DNA of 64,000 nucleotides from Metaphire vulgaris (GCA_018105865.1 CM030851.1:9519828-9583827), one strand, 5' to 3'; positions 12,707 to 22,849 are shown, numbered from the stretch's first letter. The notes: a model not told the origin generated them from the letters alone. A program made the numbers and translations.

Positions 12707-15561
12707 GTAATTATAATTCTATTTGCACCTGATAATCGCATATAATTGTTGATATTATCACGTTCATATTGTTGCTTATCAATTTGAGCTGAGCTGGTGT
12801 TTTCCTCTGGCTTTATTCTGTAACATTTTGCAGGCGCGTATTTATGAATTAAATGTTCTTGTTATCCTTGAAATGATGCCACATAATATAGAATTAATTC
12901 AAAGGAAATAATTCATCGTTACAGTGTTTCATATCCGTCACATGACTAAGTTGTTTGAATGAGAGTTGCTGGCTGAGAAAGGGTGTTATTTGAAGTTGTT
13001 ACAGTGAACTGCTTTGTGTTACTGGTAAAACTGGCGGCAGAGCAAAGTGTAAAGATTGTGGCAGTGAAATGCCAGGATTGGTAGCAGTGCACAAAAGAGC
13101 ACAGGCAGAAAGTATAACACCAGCCCAAACATTATGTTCGTTCTGCTGACATTATGTATCACATACAACTCTGTTAGATTAATTATTTTTGTTGCAGTAC
13201 AACAATGGTTTCCAAAGGGCTCATCCATATAGTACGTATGCAAAAAAAGGCATATTTTCAACTCCCCTCCCCCGGTTTGCACACTATACATAGACGAAAT
13301 CTCCTAAATCCAACCCCTCTCCCCCTCAGTGCATATGCACTGCAGTGTATATGGATGGACCCAAAGTGTGAGCCGTGACTCCTTGGGGAGCTGGGGCTTC
13401 CTTACAGGGGAGCTGTGAATTATTACGAATTAATCACAATTTTCATTTTTGCTTGTCAAAACTTTTGGGTCTCTTGGTACCAATTATTGCCCAAAAATTG
13501 GCAAAAAGTGCTATTTCACAAAGTGAAATTGTTCAAATTTGGTACAAGGAGCCTTGGGAAAACCTGGACTTGACAAGGGAGACGTGGATTGAGAAAGTTT
13601 GGGAGCCACTGCAGTACAAGATTTAATGCGAAGTACTTGAACATAAAACTGCCTATTTTTAAATAATGGCCAGTTTAAAAAAGGAAGTAAATGTATGCTG
13701 CAAAGATTTTGACCAAAAGAGAAATAATTGATTTATATTGATTTAAATTTTTTAAAAATCGATTTTTGGAATTTTTATTGAAAAATTGTGTTTTATCAAC
13801 CCTGATATATTTACTATTTTATTATGCATAATATATGGAATATACGATGAATATTTAAAATTTAGTTTGAGATTTTAAAGTTTCACAGTTTTGCTACTGT
13901 AATGATTTTTGGTCAGGTATGGTATATCTCTTGAAATAACCACTGGAATAACAGTACCTACAGTACCACCAAATTCCAAAGAGATTCTTCGGATGCATCT
14001 CAATTCTTACAATGATTGGGCACTTGTAGGTAAGTCAAGACCATTTGCAAGAACTTTTTAATTGCATTCTTCCAGAAAGTGGATGGATATTGACAGGATT
14101 AAATGGAAAATGTAAGTAAGTAGTAAAGTCCTTCCCAAGTTTCAAGGTTTTCAAGGCTAACCTGAAGTCTCATAGGGTGGCGCTGATCTTCATTTCAGCC
14201 AGGCAACTGGGGCAAGTTGCATGATATGAGACCAGTGTTCTCATGCAATGCGCCCGTTTACTCCATGGATTAATCCGCTACTCGGTTACCATCGCCATCG
14301 GGCAAAAGAAGGCTGCGTCGACCTTAGGGCTACTGCGAGTCTCGAACCAACAACCTTCTGCTGCATTGTCCAACGTTGTTACCACTCACCAGTGACCAGG
14401 AATTTCCCCCCCTTTCCCCTACAAATACCATCCTGGTTATTTCACTTAGGCAAGCAAGATTTGTATATTTGCTTCTTTAATTCTGGCCTCTGTACATTCG
14501 TTTCATTTCCCTTCGTTCTTTCCTCTTTATTCTTCATTAATTTGAAGTCTTGTAACATTATTGGTTGAAAAGGATACCAACAGGCAGTCGAAGCCATAAA
14601 GTCTTTCATATTGGCCACCGCCACCATTGATCGCGCACTTGATGTCGAGAAGGCGGTGGAGCTGGCCAGACTGGAAACTGATTATCAGGCAAGAATTTTG
14701 TGCGATTTGTCACTGAATTATTTCATTCTTTCTTATTTAGGGCGGTGCTAAAATGTAATGGAGAAATCGAAGCCTCTTTTTTTGACAGATCGGTAAAAAA
14801 TGTAAGATTTTTGTCTTTTAGGACTATGGATATTAATGATTAATTAATCGATTAATCATTAAAAATTTTAATCGATTAAATTTTCTTTAGTCGATTAATT
14901 TTTCTATTAATTTTTTAGTATTTTTGTAACTTATTTACTCGAATACCTACTTAGCTTACTATATTTCTATTTCGTTCAGACAACAATTGGTGAGTAATGA
15001 AAGCAATGCTGCAGTTAGGCATTTAAGGGAAGAGATGAGCAAGCACTTTTGTTTTGTTTTTAAGCAAACTGCAGGTGGCAAATTAAACATATGCAGATTT
15101 GCAATGTAGGCAGATCAGCTAAAAACTATATGTAATTATTAATTGAAATTAATCGATTAAAAAATTTCCAATTATGTGAACAAGAAAATTTTAATCTGAG
15201 CGAGCCCTATTTTTTCCCCATTATTTGACTCTGATTCCTGCACTTTCCTAATGTGCCAGTCTGCCAGTCATTTTGCTCTGAAGCCAAACAGAGACGCGTT
15301 TTCGGTCGGAAGGTGTTGTCGCGGACAGCGGTCGTCATTCTGTCGTGGCTTGGCAGGTGTGTGGAGCTCGATAACAATAGCCTAATTGAATTCGTGTTGC
15401 CATGGTTACAGACAAGCCTGTGGGGAGACGTGGAGTGGCATCATGGGATTGATCGGCTGGATCTGAACACTCGTTTGGCGTCCGCGGTGCTCTTCGTTCA
15501 CGCCAACTCCAGTGACCTCGCGACGACCTTTAGCAGAACTGGTGCATCTAGGCCAATTTGA
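7638..15561 (+). CDS. ATPAF2: ATP synthase F1 complex assembly factor 2 (Atp12 family)
   Basis: ATPAF2/Atp12 is a mitochondrial matrix chaperone that binds the F1 alpha subunit before the alpha3beta3 hexamer forms. Coding exons that join in frame: 8123-8165 (LKKFYKQCFISKTD), 9331-9476 (GYEVNLDKHKLKTPLGKLF and ALAVATEWNAQQ), 11694-11791 (ALCNTAIDNPTGRTKD, LLDTDTI), 12573-12653 (CYRLEEPQQLVELQ), 13917-14029 (RYGISLEITTGITVP), 14573-14688 and 15412-15561 (LWGDVEWHHGIDRLDLN, stop TGA). They give 248 residues that follow the vertebrate protein end to end. Exon 1 is tentative: an ATG at 7638 opens MAANNGGAFLAYALLASRSL, an Arg/Ser/Leu-rich stretch suitable as a mitochondrial presequence. Its donor is ambiguous: GTTAGA after Leu-20 keeps frame, as do other choices. 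The donor of intron 7 is GC (CAG|GCAAGA at 14689), with no in-frame GT alternative nearby. Introns 3 to 6 carry LINE, SINE and MITE insertions. The body exons are very sure; exon 1 is not. Confidence 0.93.
9526..9812. mobile_element. hAT-type MITE in ATPAF2 intron, 287 bp
   Basis: Ends CAGTGGTTCCTAACTGGGGG and GAAGGTTAAGAACCACTG. Flanks are TTCTAGTG (9518-9525) and TTCTAATG (9813-9820), an 8-bp TSD with one mismatch. The same family occurs at 40428-40945. It lies 49 bp downstream of the exon ending at 9476. Confidence 0.9.
10239..10510 (-). repeat. Non-LTR retrotransposon 3' fragment with (GAT)n tail
   Basis: On the minus strand the region encodes, with frame breaks, a peptide resembling IDDTIEWTGL ... 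AILMAKER, similar to the reverse-transcriptase C-terminus type seen at 1425-1618. It ends in (GAT)n, which reads as (ATC)n at 10239-10273 on the plus strand. It sits in ATPAF2 intron 3. Confidence 0.6.
11341..11437 (+). repeat. SINE 3' end with (ATT)n tail
   Basis: TTTTCACACAGGCTAATTTAGCCTCCTAAACCACTTTAAATCAT followed by (ATT)n matches the 3' half of the SINE at 42955-43083 and, inverted, the copies at 19379-19462 and 42600-42668. The tRNA-like head is not recognisable here. Confidence 0.65.
11438..11535. repeat. (CT)n microsatellite
   Basis: About 95 bp of CT dinucleotide directly after the (ATT)n tail, in ATPAF2 intron 3, some 160 bp upstream of the exon at 11694. Confidence 0.95.
12667..12702. 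repeat. (GAT)n microsatellite
   Basis: Twelve GAT units, starting 14 bp after the ATPAF2 donor at 12654. Confidence 0.9.
13217..13362. mobile_element. MITE with GGGCTCATCCATATA terminus, ATPAF2 intron copy
   Basis: Left end GGGCTCATCCATATAGTACG, right end GTATATGGATGGACCC (inverted complement with one or two changes). It shares the AAAAAGGCATATTTTCA and TCCTAAATCCAACC blocks with the copy at 15567-15718. The flanks AAA/AAA are too short to classify the superfamily. Confidence 0.75.
14105..14400 (-). repeat. Nearly full-length tRNA-derived SINE in ATPAF2 intron
   Basis: On the minus strand: tRNA-like head with B-box GGTTCGAGACTC, then CCTAAGGTCGACGCAGCC and CGATGGCGATGGTAACCGAG, a body with CACCCTATGAGACTTCAGG, and a TACTACTTACTTACAT tail. 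It is the longest copy of the family cut off at position 1 and provides the body for it. Confidence 0.75.
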
Positions 15562-15566
15562 AATAT

Positions 15567-15718
15567 GGGCTCATCCATATAGTATGTACACAAAAAAGGC
15601 ATATTTTCACACCCACCTATTCCCGTTGCACACACCGCACACTGTACATACACAACAAAATCTTCTAAATCCAACCACCCCCTTCCCATCAATGTATACG
15701 TACTCTGTGGATGGACCC
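15567..15718. mobile_element. MITE immediately downstream of the ATPAF2 stop codon
   Basis: Second copy of the GGGCTCATCCATATAGTA family, with right end GTGGATGGACCC. It starts six bases after the TGA at 15559-15561, so it forms the first part of the ATPAF2 3' UTR. Confidence 0.78.
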
Positions 15719-15863
15719 TAATTGGGAAAGCCAGAATGATTTTCACATCTTGGATAGGATTAGATTAAAATCTTACTCTTCTTTAGAATTGATCAATTTA
15801 AAAGCAGCCTCCAGTTAAAAGGATAGTGTCTTATATGGAACAACCACTCACAGCTGTTTATAT

Positions 15864-15902
15864 AATCACATGACATAACATATTATGTTATGTCATGTGA
15901 TT
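15864..15902. repeat. Perfect 18-bp-arm palindrome
   Basis: AATCACATGACATAACAT, a 3-base centre, then its exact reverse complement. In the ATPAF2 transcript it would form an 18-pair AU-rich hairpin about 300 nt past the stop. It resembles no TIR family seen here. Confidence 0.9.
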
Positions 15903-16450
15903 GTCAAAGCTGGGCAGTGTTGAGCCAGTGGAATGTCTTGCTACTGCATGCACCTAACGTGTGTATTAGTGTAGCACAGAGCTTTCTTCAGCTTTGCTGT
16001 TGTCAGAACCGATGATATAACACCCTATGAAGATAAAGTAAAGGTGATGTTGAAGAGGTCTAAATTTTTTTTTAATTTCTTGGTTTCATTGTAATGTGGA
16101 ATTTATGAAGAGGATAACAATAAGTTTCTGGTAAGTTAGTGGTAACTGCTTACTGATTTCCCCTTCCCAATGGTCCAATCTATACACAACACAAAGGGGA
16201 AACTTCATGCTCTCAATAACTAATTTAACGGATTTATTTAGCTTAATGAATGAAAAATTCTCCTTCCCCCTCTGACTGTTCTGTACCACTCTGTTTAGTT
16301 GTGGGGTAATCTATGTATAGTACAGTGCTGTAATTCAAGAATTTTATAACCTCAACTTTTTAAATTATTAATTGACAGATTTTTGGGAAATAGAAGACGA
16401 TGTTGATGCACAATTTCATGGCTTCATTGTGAGCATGTCTGTGTTTTGAC

Positions 16451-16482
16451 AATAAAAAATTATATATAAGTCTTACAATAAA
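16451..16482 (+). terminator. Candidate ATPAF2 polyadenylation signals
   Basis: Two AATAAA hexamers 26 bp apart, about 0.9 kb after the ATPAF2 stop codon. Confidence 0.45.
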
Positions 16483-17735
16483 AAGTTAGCTGACTGAATT
16501 TGCTTTTATAAACTATCCACCGCATTTGTCTGGAAAACATTGGGGCTCGAACTACTCCCGCCTCCTTAATTTTCGATCTCCAATGGGGATGTCGGACAGC
16601 CAAAAACTAAAACTTTAGAACCCCGTTGGTTTCGTCCCGGAGCAGTGGAGTGTCAAGCTCCCAGCCCCAAACCCCCCTCCCTCTACCCCACCCGTCAAAT
16701 CTAACATTGGCTGCCTCGATTCTTGGAAAGTCGCTCGCGAAGCATCTGCAGTTGGTCATAATAACGACGCTTGGGACCCAATTACCCAATCCAGCATCAA
16801 TACTAGGCTGACCTCGGCATCTTGCAAGCGCCGCAGCGTGTCGTATTGACGGATAGATAGAAGGAGGAGGAGGAGGGGGGACGTCCAACTGGGATTAATC
16901 CGACAAATGAACATCACGGATATATACGTCCCGCAGCACAGACCGACCGGCGATTGCCCTGTATACGTGACCAGAGGCGAAAACCGACCCGGAATTATCC
17001 GCAGCCGTATATAGGGGCCCACAAGTGGCGAGTCGGCGTCGAGGTGCTCGTATCAGATGCCTACTCTCAGGGTGGGTTCCTACACATGCGCTCCTCCTCC
17101 TCCTCCTCCTCCTCCTTATCTCTGGGGGAAGCTGAATCGATACCGGTGTGGGTAGTTTCGGGTGTTTTTTGGGAGCCTGCATTAACCGTTTCTGGTTCGG
17201 ATGACGGATTGAACCATCGCATCCGACGCCAGGGGGGTCACGTATTGAAGAATTGGTATCGATCGTAGTGCGTGATATCGGTCGGTGCCCATCTGTCATT
17301 TTGTAATAGTTCTATTAAGGTCGAGCTCTTCGTATGTCTTGGTCTGTCTCTAAAAGGAATCCTATCCAAATCCAATAAAGTTTTGAAGACTGATCCATAT
17401 GTTAATTTAACAGGCATGTCCAGAATAAGAAACACGTACAATCGTTATTAAATTCACCATTTCACTGGAAATCCTGCTCTTGAAAAAAGTGGGTGTGGCA
17501 TTACACAGAAAAGGCCAGCGATGATTTCAGATCCATATGTTAATTGGCCTATAACACTGGTTTAGCTATGGATCCAGAATAAGGGACACCATCACTTATA
17601 TGAAGTCAAACTCGGTCTGATCCGACTATTTCGGGATCTGATATTTCTGGGAGCGTCGTTTCAAATAACTTCTTCCGCTTCCACCAATAATTTTCAAACC
17701 TTAACTACAGGCCCAACTTAATAATGCTCAAAGCC
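16483..17735. other. Intergenic sequence with GC-richer part, no gene recognised
   Basis: From about 16600 to 17300 base composition rises and overlapping open frames appear on both strands, none with a recognisable domain. A (CTC)n stretch lies at 17094-17118. I do not call a gene. Confidence 0.4.
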
Positions 17736-17737
17736 CA

Positions 17738-17946
17738 GCAAATATGGTAAGTAAAGTAAAAGTAAAGTAAAATCTCGTGGATTTCTATGCGCCTGGAAAA
17801 CAGCACAACAGTAGCTGCTTATTCTTAGGCGCTCAGCCTCTCTTAAAAAGTAACGGTAACGTCTGGTAACGTTAGATTCGAATCTTGAGATTTGGTGGTG
17901 TGATCGAAGCAAATTTCAAGACCTGTCCGCTACCATAACCCAGGTA
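17738..17946 (-). repeat. tRNA-derived SINE, about 200 bp
   Basis: Minus strand: GGTTATGGTAGCGGACAGG resembles an A-box region and AGATTCGAATCT a B-box. A unique body follows, then a TTTACTTTACTTTTACTTTA tail. The head differs from the family at position 1, so this is a separate SINE type. Confidence 0.55.
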
Positions 17947-18055
17947 ACCCTTCCATGTGGCTGGATTTTTAGAAAGTAAAAGCAGTTTTTTTTGTTTTTC
18001 GTTCACTTTTTTCTCGCCGAGAAGTAGTCAAGATCCGACTAGGGGATCTGGGAAG

Positions 18056-18214
18056 TAGAGTTGTGGTGGGCAGGGGCTTCTATCCCCATTTGTTGATAGG
18101 TAAGTAGTAGTAAGTATATGGTCCCAACAGAGGAGCCACTGGGGGGGCAGACATTCAATAGGGGGAACGGGTCCCCTCGGGCCCACCACCCACCCCCATG
18201 TGGAGCCGCCACTG
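18056..18214 (+). mobile_element. 5'-eroded MITE of the CAGTGGCGGCTCC family
   Basis: Recognised by the CATTTGTTG, TATATGGTCCCAACAG and CATTCAATAGGGGG blocks and the intact right end TGGAGCCGCCACTG. The left terminus is unrecognisable. Confidence 0.7.
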
Positions 18215-18429
18215 CAGATGCAGCTTCAGCATCCTAATGGACGCGTCGGTGGCGCTACATAAATCTAGCCTGATTCTGAACATCGATCTGTTTTCTAGTA
18301 ACGCCATATCTAGCGCGTCGTGCATCGGCAACTAGAGACTAGTAGAGAGCGACCAGATGCATCCATGGAACATTATAGAAGGGCGCGAAATGCAAAACCG
18401 CGTGTAGAGAAATACAACACCGCCGGACA

Positions 18430-18660
18430 AACGCTAAATAAAAAGAGCTTCGCACTTTCCCCGCGGCGGCCCCCGCCCTTCGTCCGTCCGTCCGTCCGCC
18501 GGGGGTAGCCCTGGGCAGGCGGGCGGGCGGCGACGCCAGGGCGAAGGTCTCGTGCGTCGGCCGACAGATGGCGGATGATCGATGGACGAATCGCTTCCGG
18601 TTTCTGCCGACGATTCGACCGGATGACGTCATCTGACGATCAACGACCACCAGAAGGTTG
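18430..18660. promoter_or_regulatory. CpG-rich island with CRE and YY1-like motif
   Basis: Locally very rich in CG dinucleotides, including (GTCC)n and (GGCG)n runs. It contains the full palindromic cAMP response element TGACGTCA at 18624-18631 and ACAGATGGCGGATG near 18565. It looks promoter-like, but no adjacent exon is recognised on either strand. Confidence 0.35.
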
Positions 18661-18679
18661 ATGAGGCTGCGTGACGCCA

Positions 18680-18774
18680 GAGGCAGACGACGAAAACGAA
18701 GCCATGGTCGATGGATGGATGAATGACTGAATGAATGAATGGAAGGGCGGATGAATGCAGGCATGTTTGTATGA

Positions 18775-18819
<45 letters not shown>

Positions 18820-18991
18820 GAAAGTATGAAAGTATGTAAATGTATGTATGAATGAATGTACGTATGTATGGGATGAATGACGTTTGAGGCAGACGACGAA
18901 AACGAAGCCATGGTCGATGGATGGATGAATGAATGAATGAATGAATGGAAGGGATGGATGAATGCAGGCATGTTTGTATGAATGTAAATAT

Positions 18992-19026
<35 letters not shown>

Positions 19027-19115
19027 TATGTATGAATGAAAGTATGTGTAAATGTATGTATGAATGAATGTACGTATGTATGGATAGATGGATGAATGTA
19101 TGTTTGTACTGTATG
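18680..19115. repeat. Tandem duplication, period 206 bp, rich in GAAT/GGAT/TATG units
   Basis: The block starting GAGGCAGACGACGAAAACGA at 18680 recurs at 18886. Both copies continue through CCATGGTCGATGGATGG, a GAATGAATG run, GCAGGCATGTTTGTATGAATG, an (AT)n tract and a GTATGAATGAATGTACG segment. The (AT)n tracts are at 18776-18818 and 18996-19022. Confidence 0.9.
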
Positions 19116-19350
19116 TAAGTAAGTATGTATGTATGATTGTATGTATGTATTGATGAATGAATTAATCGATGTATGTATAAATGGAAGAATGGATGGATGA
19201 ATGTATGGATGGATGAATTTATGGATGAATTAAATGATGGATGTATGTATGTATGTAATGATGAAAGAATTAATAGATGTATGTAGGCCCTATGTATGGA
19301 AGGATGGATTAATGAATGGATGGATGAAAAATAATGATGGAAAATTGACA
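19116..19350. repeat. Degenerate GTAT/GGAT/GAAT tetranucleotide repeat
   Basis: Continuation of the tetranucleotide-rich sequence without the 206-bp frame. Long open frames of Ile-His-Ser composition on the minus strand are artefacts. Confidence 0.8.
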
Positions 19351-19378
19351 GGCGCATGCTCTTAAAAACCACCTTACA

Positions 19379-19379
19379 G

Positions 19380-19421
<42 letters not shown>

Positions 19422-19462
19422 GTGGTTCAGTAGGTCCTGCCCTGTGTGAGAACCATATACAG
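19379..19462 (-). repeat. SINE 3' end, minus strand, with (ATT)n tail
   Basis: (AAT)n at 19379-19418 followed by GAGGTGGTTCAGTAGGTCCTGCCCTGTGTGAGA. This is the inverse of the CTCACACAGGGCAGG...CCACTT 3' region found at 11341 and 42955. Confidence 0.6.
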
Positions 19463-19644
19463 TAGCGCTGGTAAGCACCATTCTTTGGCTGCTAAATCAA
19501 CTGTATCGCCGTCCATCCCTCAGTTAATGGCAAAATCAATCAGATAAAGCAGGTCCTAGATTTTATCTAAACTGTATTAAAAGTCTAATTAATTTTTATT
19601 GTGATTTGAAAACTCATTATATATTTCAATAGGTATGTAGTTAT

Positions 19645-19706
19645 ATTGTATATATATATATATATATATATATTGATAAAAATATATATATATATATATA
19701 TATAAT
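19645..19706. repeat. (TA)n microsatellite
   Basis: Interrupted AT dinucleotide directly upstream of a segment duplicated 960 bp further on. Confidence 0.9.
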
Positions 19707-19710
19707 ATAT

Positions 19711-19920
19711 GACCTAAATGTTGATTGATTGATTGATTGATCGATCGAATGAGTGAGTGATTGAAACTCACTAAGACAGTCCAAAATTGCCCTCAAAGAA
19801 TTAGGCGTGAAAATTTTGTTTTTTGGGGCCAAAGTCAAAAACCATTATTTTTATAAACTTAAATCAAATGAAATAATGATTTGTTTACCCAAGCTGGCGA
19901 CCGTTTTTTGATCCATAAAA
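19711..19920 (+). repeat. Dispersed duplication, copy 1 of 2
   Basis: From GACCTAAATGTTGATTGATT through CAAAGAATTAGGCGTGAAAA and GGCGACC, this matches 20671-20910 with substitutions and small indels. Not recognised as a known element class. Confidence 0.8.
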
Positions 19921-20460
19921 GAATGTTTGATTCACTCTTTATGGACCCTCAGTGCTTCGTTAGAAAATGGCTTTCGTTTTTCAAGTCGATCATGACGCAA
20001 CCGACGAAACCCAACCTCCTCTTTACGTTGGGACTTTTCCTTTGTTCGAGGAATGACGCCGCGCTAGACGAACGACGAAACCGAAGCGCGGAGTTAGCAT
20101 CACGGAAGAGATGTCACTCGACGATGACGCACCTCGGCAGTCGTTCCTTCAGGTAGCGACAGACGTCGGTGTTGACAACGCCAGAGCAGTTGGTTAGCTC
20201 CAACTCGCGTCCCCGAGATTGGCGTAAGCTGGACGACATCCGACACAATCCTCGCCGAGAGATTAGAACAGACTCAGCCGATCAAGTTTGCAACAGATTA
20301 CACCCTGAAAAATTACAAAAAGGCCCGGACCAAGTATGGCATGCATATATCGCCGATATGTATGTATCCTATGAATGCATGCCTGTATGTATGTATGTAT
20401 GAATGCATGAGTACATGTATGTATGCATGCATGGGACATGTAACATCATGCATGTAACGG

Positions 20461-20491
<31 letters not shown>

Positions 20492-20610
20492 CTCAGTTTT
20501 TCCCAGGCTATGTATTGATGAATGAATTAATATATTGATGTACCGTATGTATGTCACCAGCTATGTATTGATGAATGAATTAATATATTGATGTATGTAT
20601 GGAGGTAAGT
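20461..20610. repeat. (GTAT)n plus a 56-bp tandem duplication
   Basis: After a (GTAT)n run, CTATGTATTGATGAATGAAT followed by TAATATATTGATGTA occurs twice (20508 and 20564). Confidence 0.8.
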
Positions 20611-20670
20611 CGTGAAACGATAGAAACAATACAGTTATTGCCCTATGAGAATCAATCACCTTTTTGGCTT

Positions 20671-20910
20671 GACCTAAATGTTGATTGATTGGTTGGTTAG
20701 TTTATTGATTGATCGAATGAGTGAGTGAGTGATTGAAACTCACTACAGACAGTCCAAGATTGCCCTCAAAGAATTAGGCGTGAAAATTTTGAAATTTTTT
20801 TGGGAGCAAACCATTATCATTGTGAGAAACATTAACAATCAAAGAGATAAAAATTATTTGCTTTTACCGCAAACCGCGTTGGCGACCATTTTTTTGATCA
20901 GCATGAAAGG
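20671..20910 (+). repeat. Dispersed duplication, copy 2 of 2
   Basis: Second copy of the segment at 19711-19920, in the same orientation. Confidence 0.8.
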
Positions 20911-21389
20911 GAAAAGTGAAACAGAATATGTTACATTGAATTTTCCTAAGCTTTTGGGATTCATTACCAATGTCACTTCGTATAACTAACAATTTATCAT
21001 CTTTCAGATCCGGTCTTGAAACATACCTGTTTGATTTGGCTTATCCCCCTTAGATTGCTCCCCCGCCGTTTCTGACGGATCCTTCCGGCTTGACATACTG
21101 TAGCTCTAATTCGATTTGGATTTGGTGCGTCATCGGATGATGCCTTGGGCATTATGATTGTGGCGCCATGGAAGTTTATTGATTGATTGATCCCAGATTC
21201 ATGGTTTACTATCCACACTTCTTGGAATTGCATATAACCTTAGTGGATTGCTTGCTATAAGCTCACTGCATTGTCAAAGGTTTATGTGCAAAACGGCGAG
21301 GCTTCAGAAAGTATGATTTTGAGTATTATCCGAAACGCTTTCGATATTGGAAACCGTTTGCTTAAAGTCACGCCTCCATCCACCTGCGC

Positions 21390-21909
21390 CAGTGGCGTAG
21401 CCAGGATTTCCGGAAGGGGGTGGTTTTGGTTTTGGTCATGATCAACTTCGAAACAGTGGCGGCTCCAGGATTTGGCAAGTGGGGGGGGGCGTTGGGGTGG
21501 CAACTTCTAATCATGGGGCCAATTATTTGTTGTTAGGTATGCAGTATTAAGTATAGGGTCCCAACAGGGGCCACTGGGGGCCATTGCAGGCACTCAATAG
21601 GGGCACGGGCTCCCCGGCCCCCATGTGGAGCCGCCACTGCTTCGAAAAATCTTGACAATCAAAAAATGGTCATACTCATCTTTCGTCTTGTACTGTTTCC
21701 TTTGCAGATGTGGCGAAAAGCAAAAAATGTCGTCACCAATACATCTCTACTCTATATCGCTTACAAATTATTTTTGCGTCGGCAGCCAAACCCCCCATTG
21801 ACCCCAAAACCGCGTCTGAAAATTTAAAATATATGAAAACCCATTTTAAAAATTTCCGTCGGCAGCCAAGGGGCTTTAACCCTCAAACTCTCCCTTGGCT
21901 AAGCCAATA
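21390..21909. mobile_element. hAT-type MITE (CAGTGGCGTAGCCAGG family) carrying a nested MITE
   Basis: Left end CAGTGGCGTAGCCAGGATTT, right end degenerate CCCTTGGCTAAGCCAATA. Flanks ACCTGCGC (21382-21389) and ACCTGAGC (21910-21917) match in 7 of 8 bases. Removing the nested copy and its duplicated 8 bp leaves about 326 bp, close to the 331-bp relative at 30793-31123. The internal GTCGGCAGCCAA segments are shared. Confidence 0.85.
21454..21639 (+). mobile_element. hAT-type MITE (CAGTGGCGGCTCCAGG family), 186 bp, perfect TSD
   Basis: Termini CAGTGGCGGCTCCA and TGGAGCCGCCACTG are perfect 14-bp inverted repeats. Both flanks are CTTCGAAA (21446-21453 and 21640-21647), an exact 8-bp duplication. 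It is inserted inside the element 21390-21909. Confidence 0.95.
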
Positions 21910-21917
21910 ACCTGAGC

Positions 21918-22556
21918 ATTTATAAAAGGGTCGACACAAAAATTTCAATACATTATTTTTCAAATATCGGAATCAAGGTTCGAATAATAAGGTGCACAGA
22001 TATATTCCAGAATTCATTAATGAGGTCTAAGTACAAAGGGACATAGTCGAAACATCACAGCAAATCTGTCAGAAGTAATCCAATATATTTGAAATTGATT
22101 ATTGATTTGTAATAATGATCTGTCTGTCAGGCGTGATATTCATTACCATTCATCTGCTATATAGCAGCATTTTCTCTTTCGGTGCGAAATAAAATTTTAA
22201 ATGCGCATCCGTTTTACATGTAATTTGACTTGTCCACAAGACGAATGGCGTTGTCAATTAATTGAAAATAATAAGTTTCGTTAAATTCTGTATTTCTCTG
22301 ATTCTTCTGGATATGCCGTCGTTTTTTATACTTCAGCAAAGTCAAAAATAGTGAACTGACAATCAGACAATATGGCTACTGAAGATGGATGGATGGATGG
22401 AAGGACGAACGGACAACAGCGACTTATAGGCACAGGTGAAGAGAATATAGTCACACGTGTGCCATGCAGTAGACCTATTTAGCTTATGCAATGATGAACC
22501 ACTTAATCTGATGTATTTATTGAACAAACGCAAACATGCGCATATGAATAAGTCAC
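21918..22556. other. Intergenic sequence, no gene recognised
   Basis: AT-rich, without recognised repeat ends or coding pattern. Confidence 0.4.

Positions 22557-22557
<1 letters not shown>

Positions 22558-22607
<50 letters not shown>
22558..22607. repeat. (ATT)n microsatellite
   Basis: About 16 ATT units. Confidence 0.95.
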
Positions 22608-22608
<1 letters not shown>

Positions 22609-22849
22609 GCAATGTTGAAACTCCGTGAGACTGCGTTTGACATTGCTATTCCTTACAGCGCCAATCGCTGTTATCTCGCCCGGGACAATATAATCAACAG
22701 ACGGAGAAGACTGACGCAGCCAAACGCCCGCGAAAACGCAGACGACGACTCAAGATAACCAGTCTCCATCTGATATGAAGCTATCGCTACCTCTCCCCTC
22801 CTCCACGTCCCCCGAATCAGTCAACCCGTCGATTTGACACTCGAAGAGC

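Larger units (their letters stand above)
15719..16482 (+). other. Probable ATPAF2 3' UTR
   Basis: No other gene is recognisable here. It contains a perfect palindrome at 15864-15902 and two AATAAA hexamers near the end (16451-16456 and 16477-16482). The exact cleavage site cannot be told. Confidence 0.5.

Noticed and set aside
18339..19372. Two minus-strand frames over 200 codons rich in Ile-His-Ser
   Set aside because: They come from GAAT/GGAT/TATG tetranucleotide repeats.
20057..20152. Short exon-like stretch (about 32 codons, acidic and basic residues, ending at a CAG|GTAGCG donor)
   Set aside because: No upstream acceptor with a pyrimidine tract, no partner exon and no recognisable homology; likely chance in a GC-richer patch.
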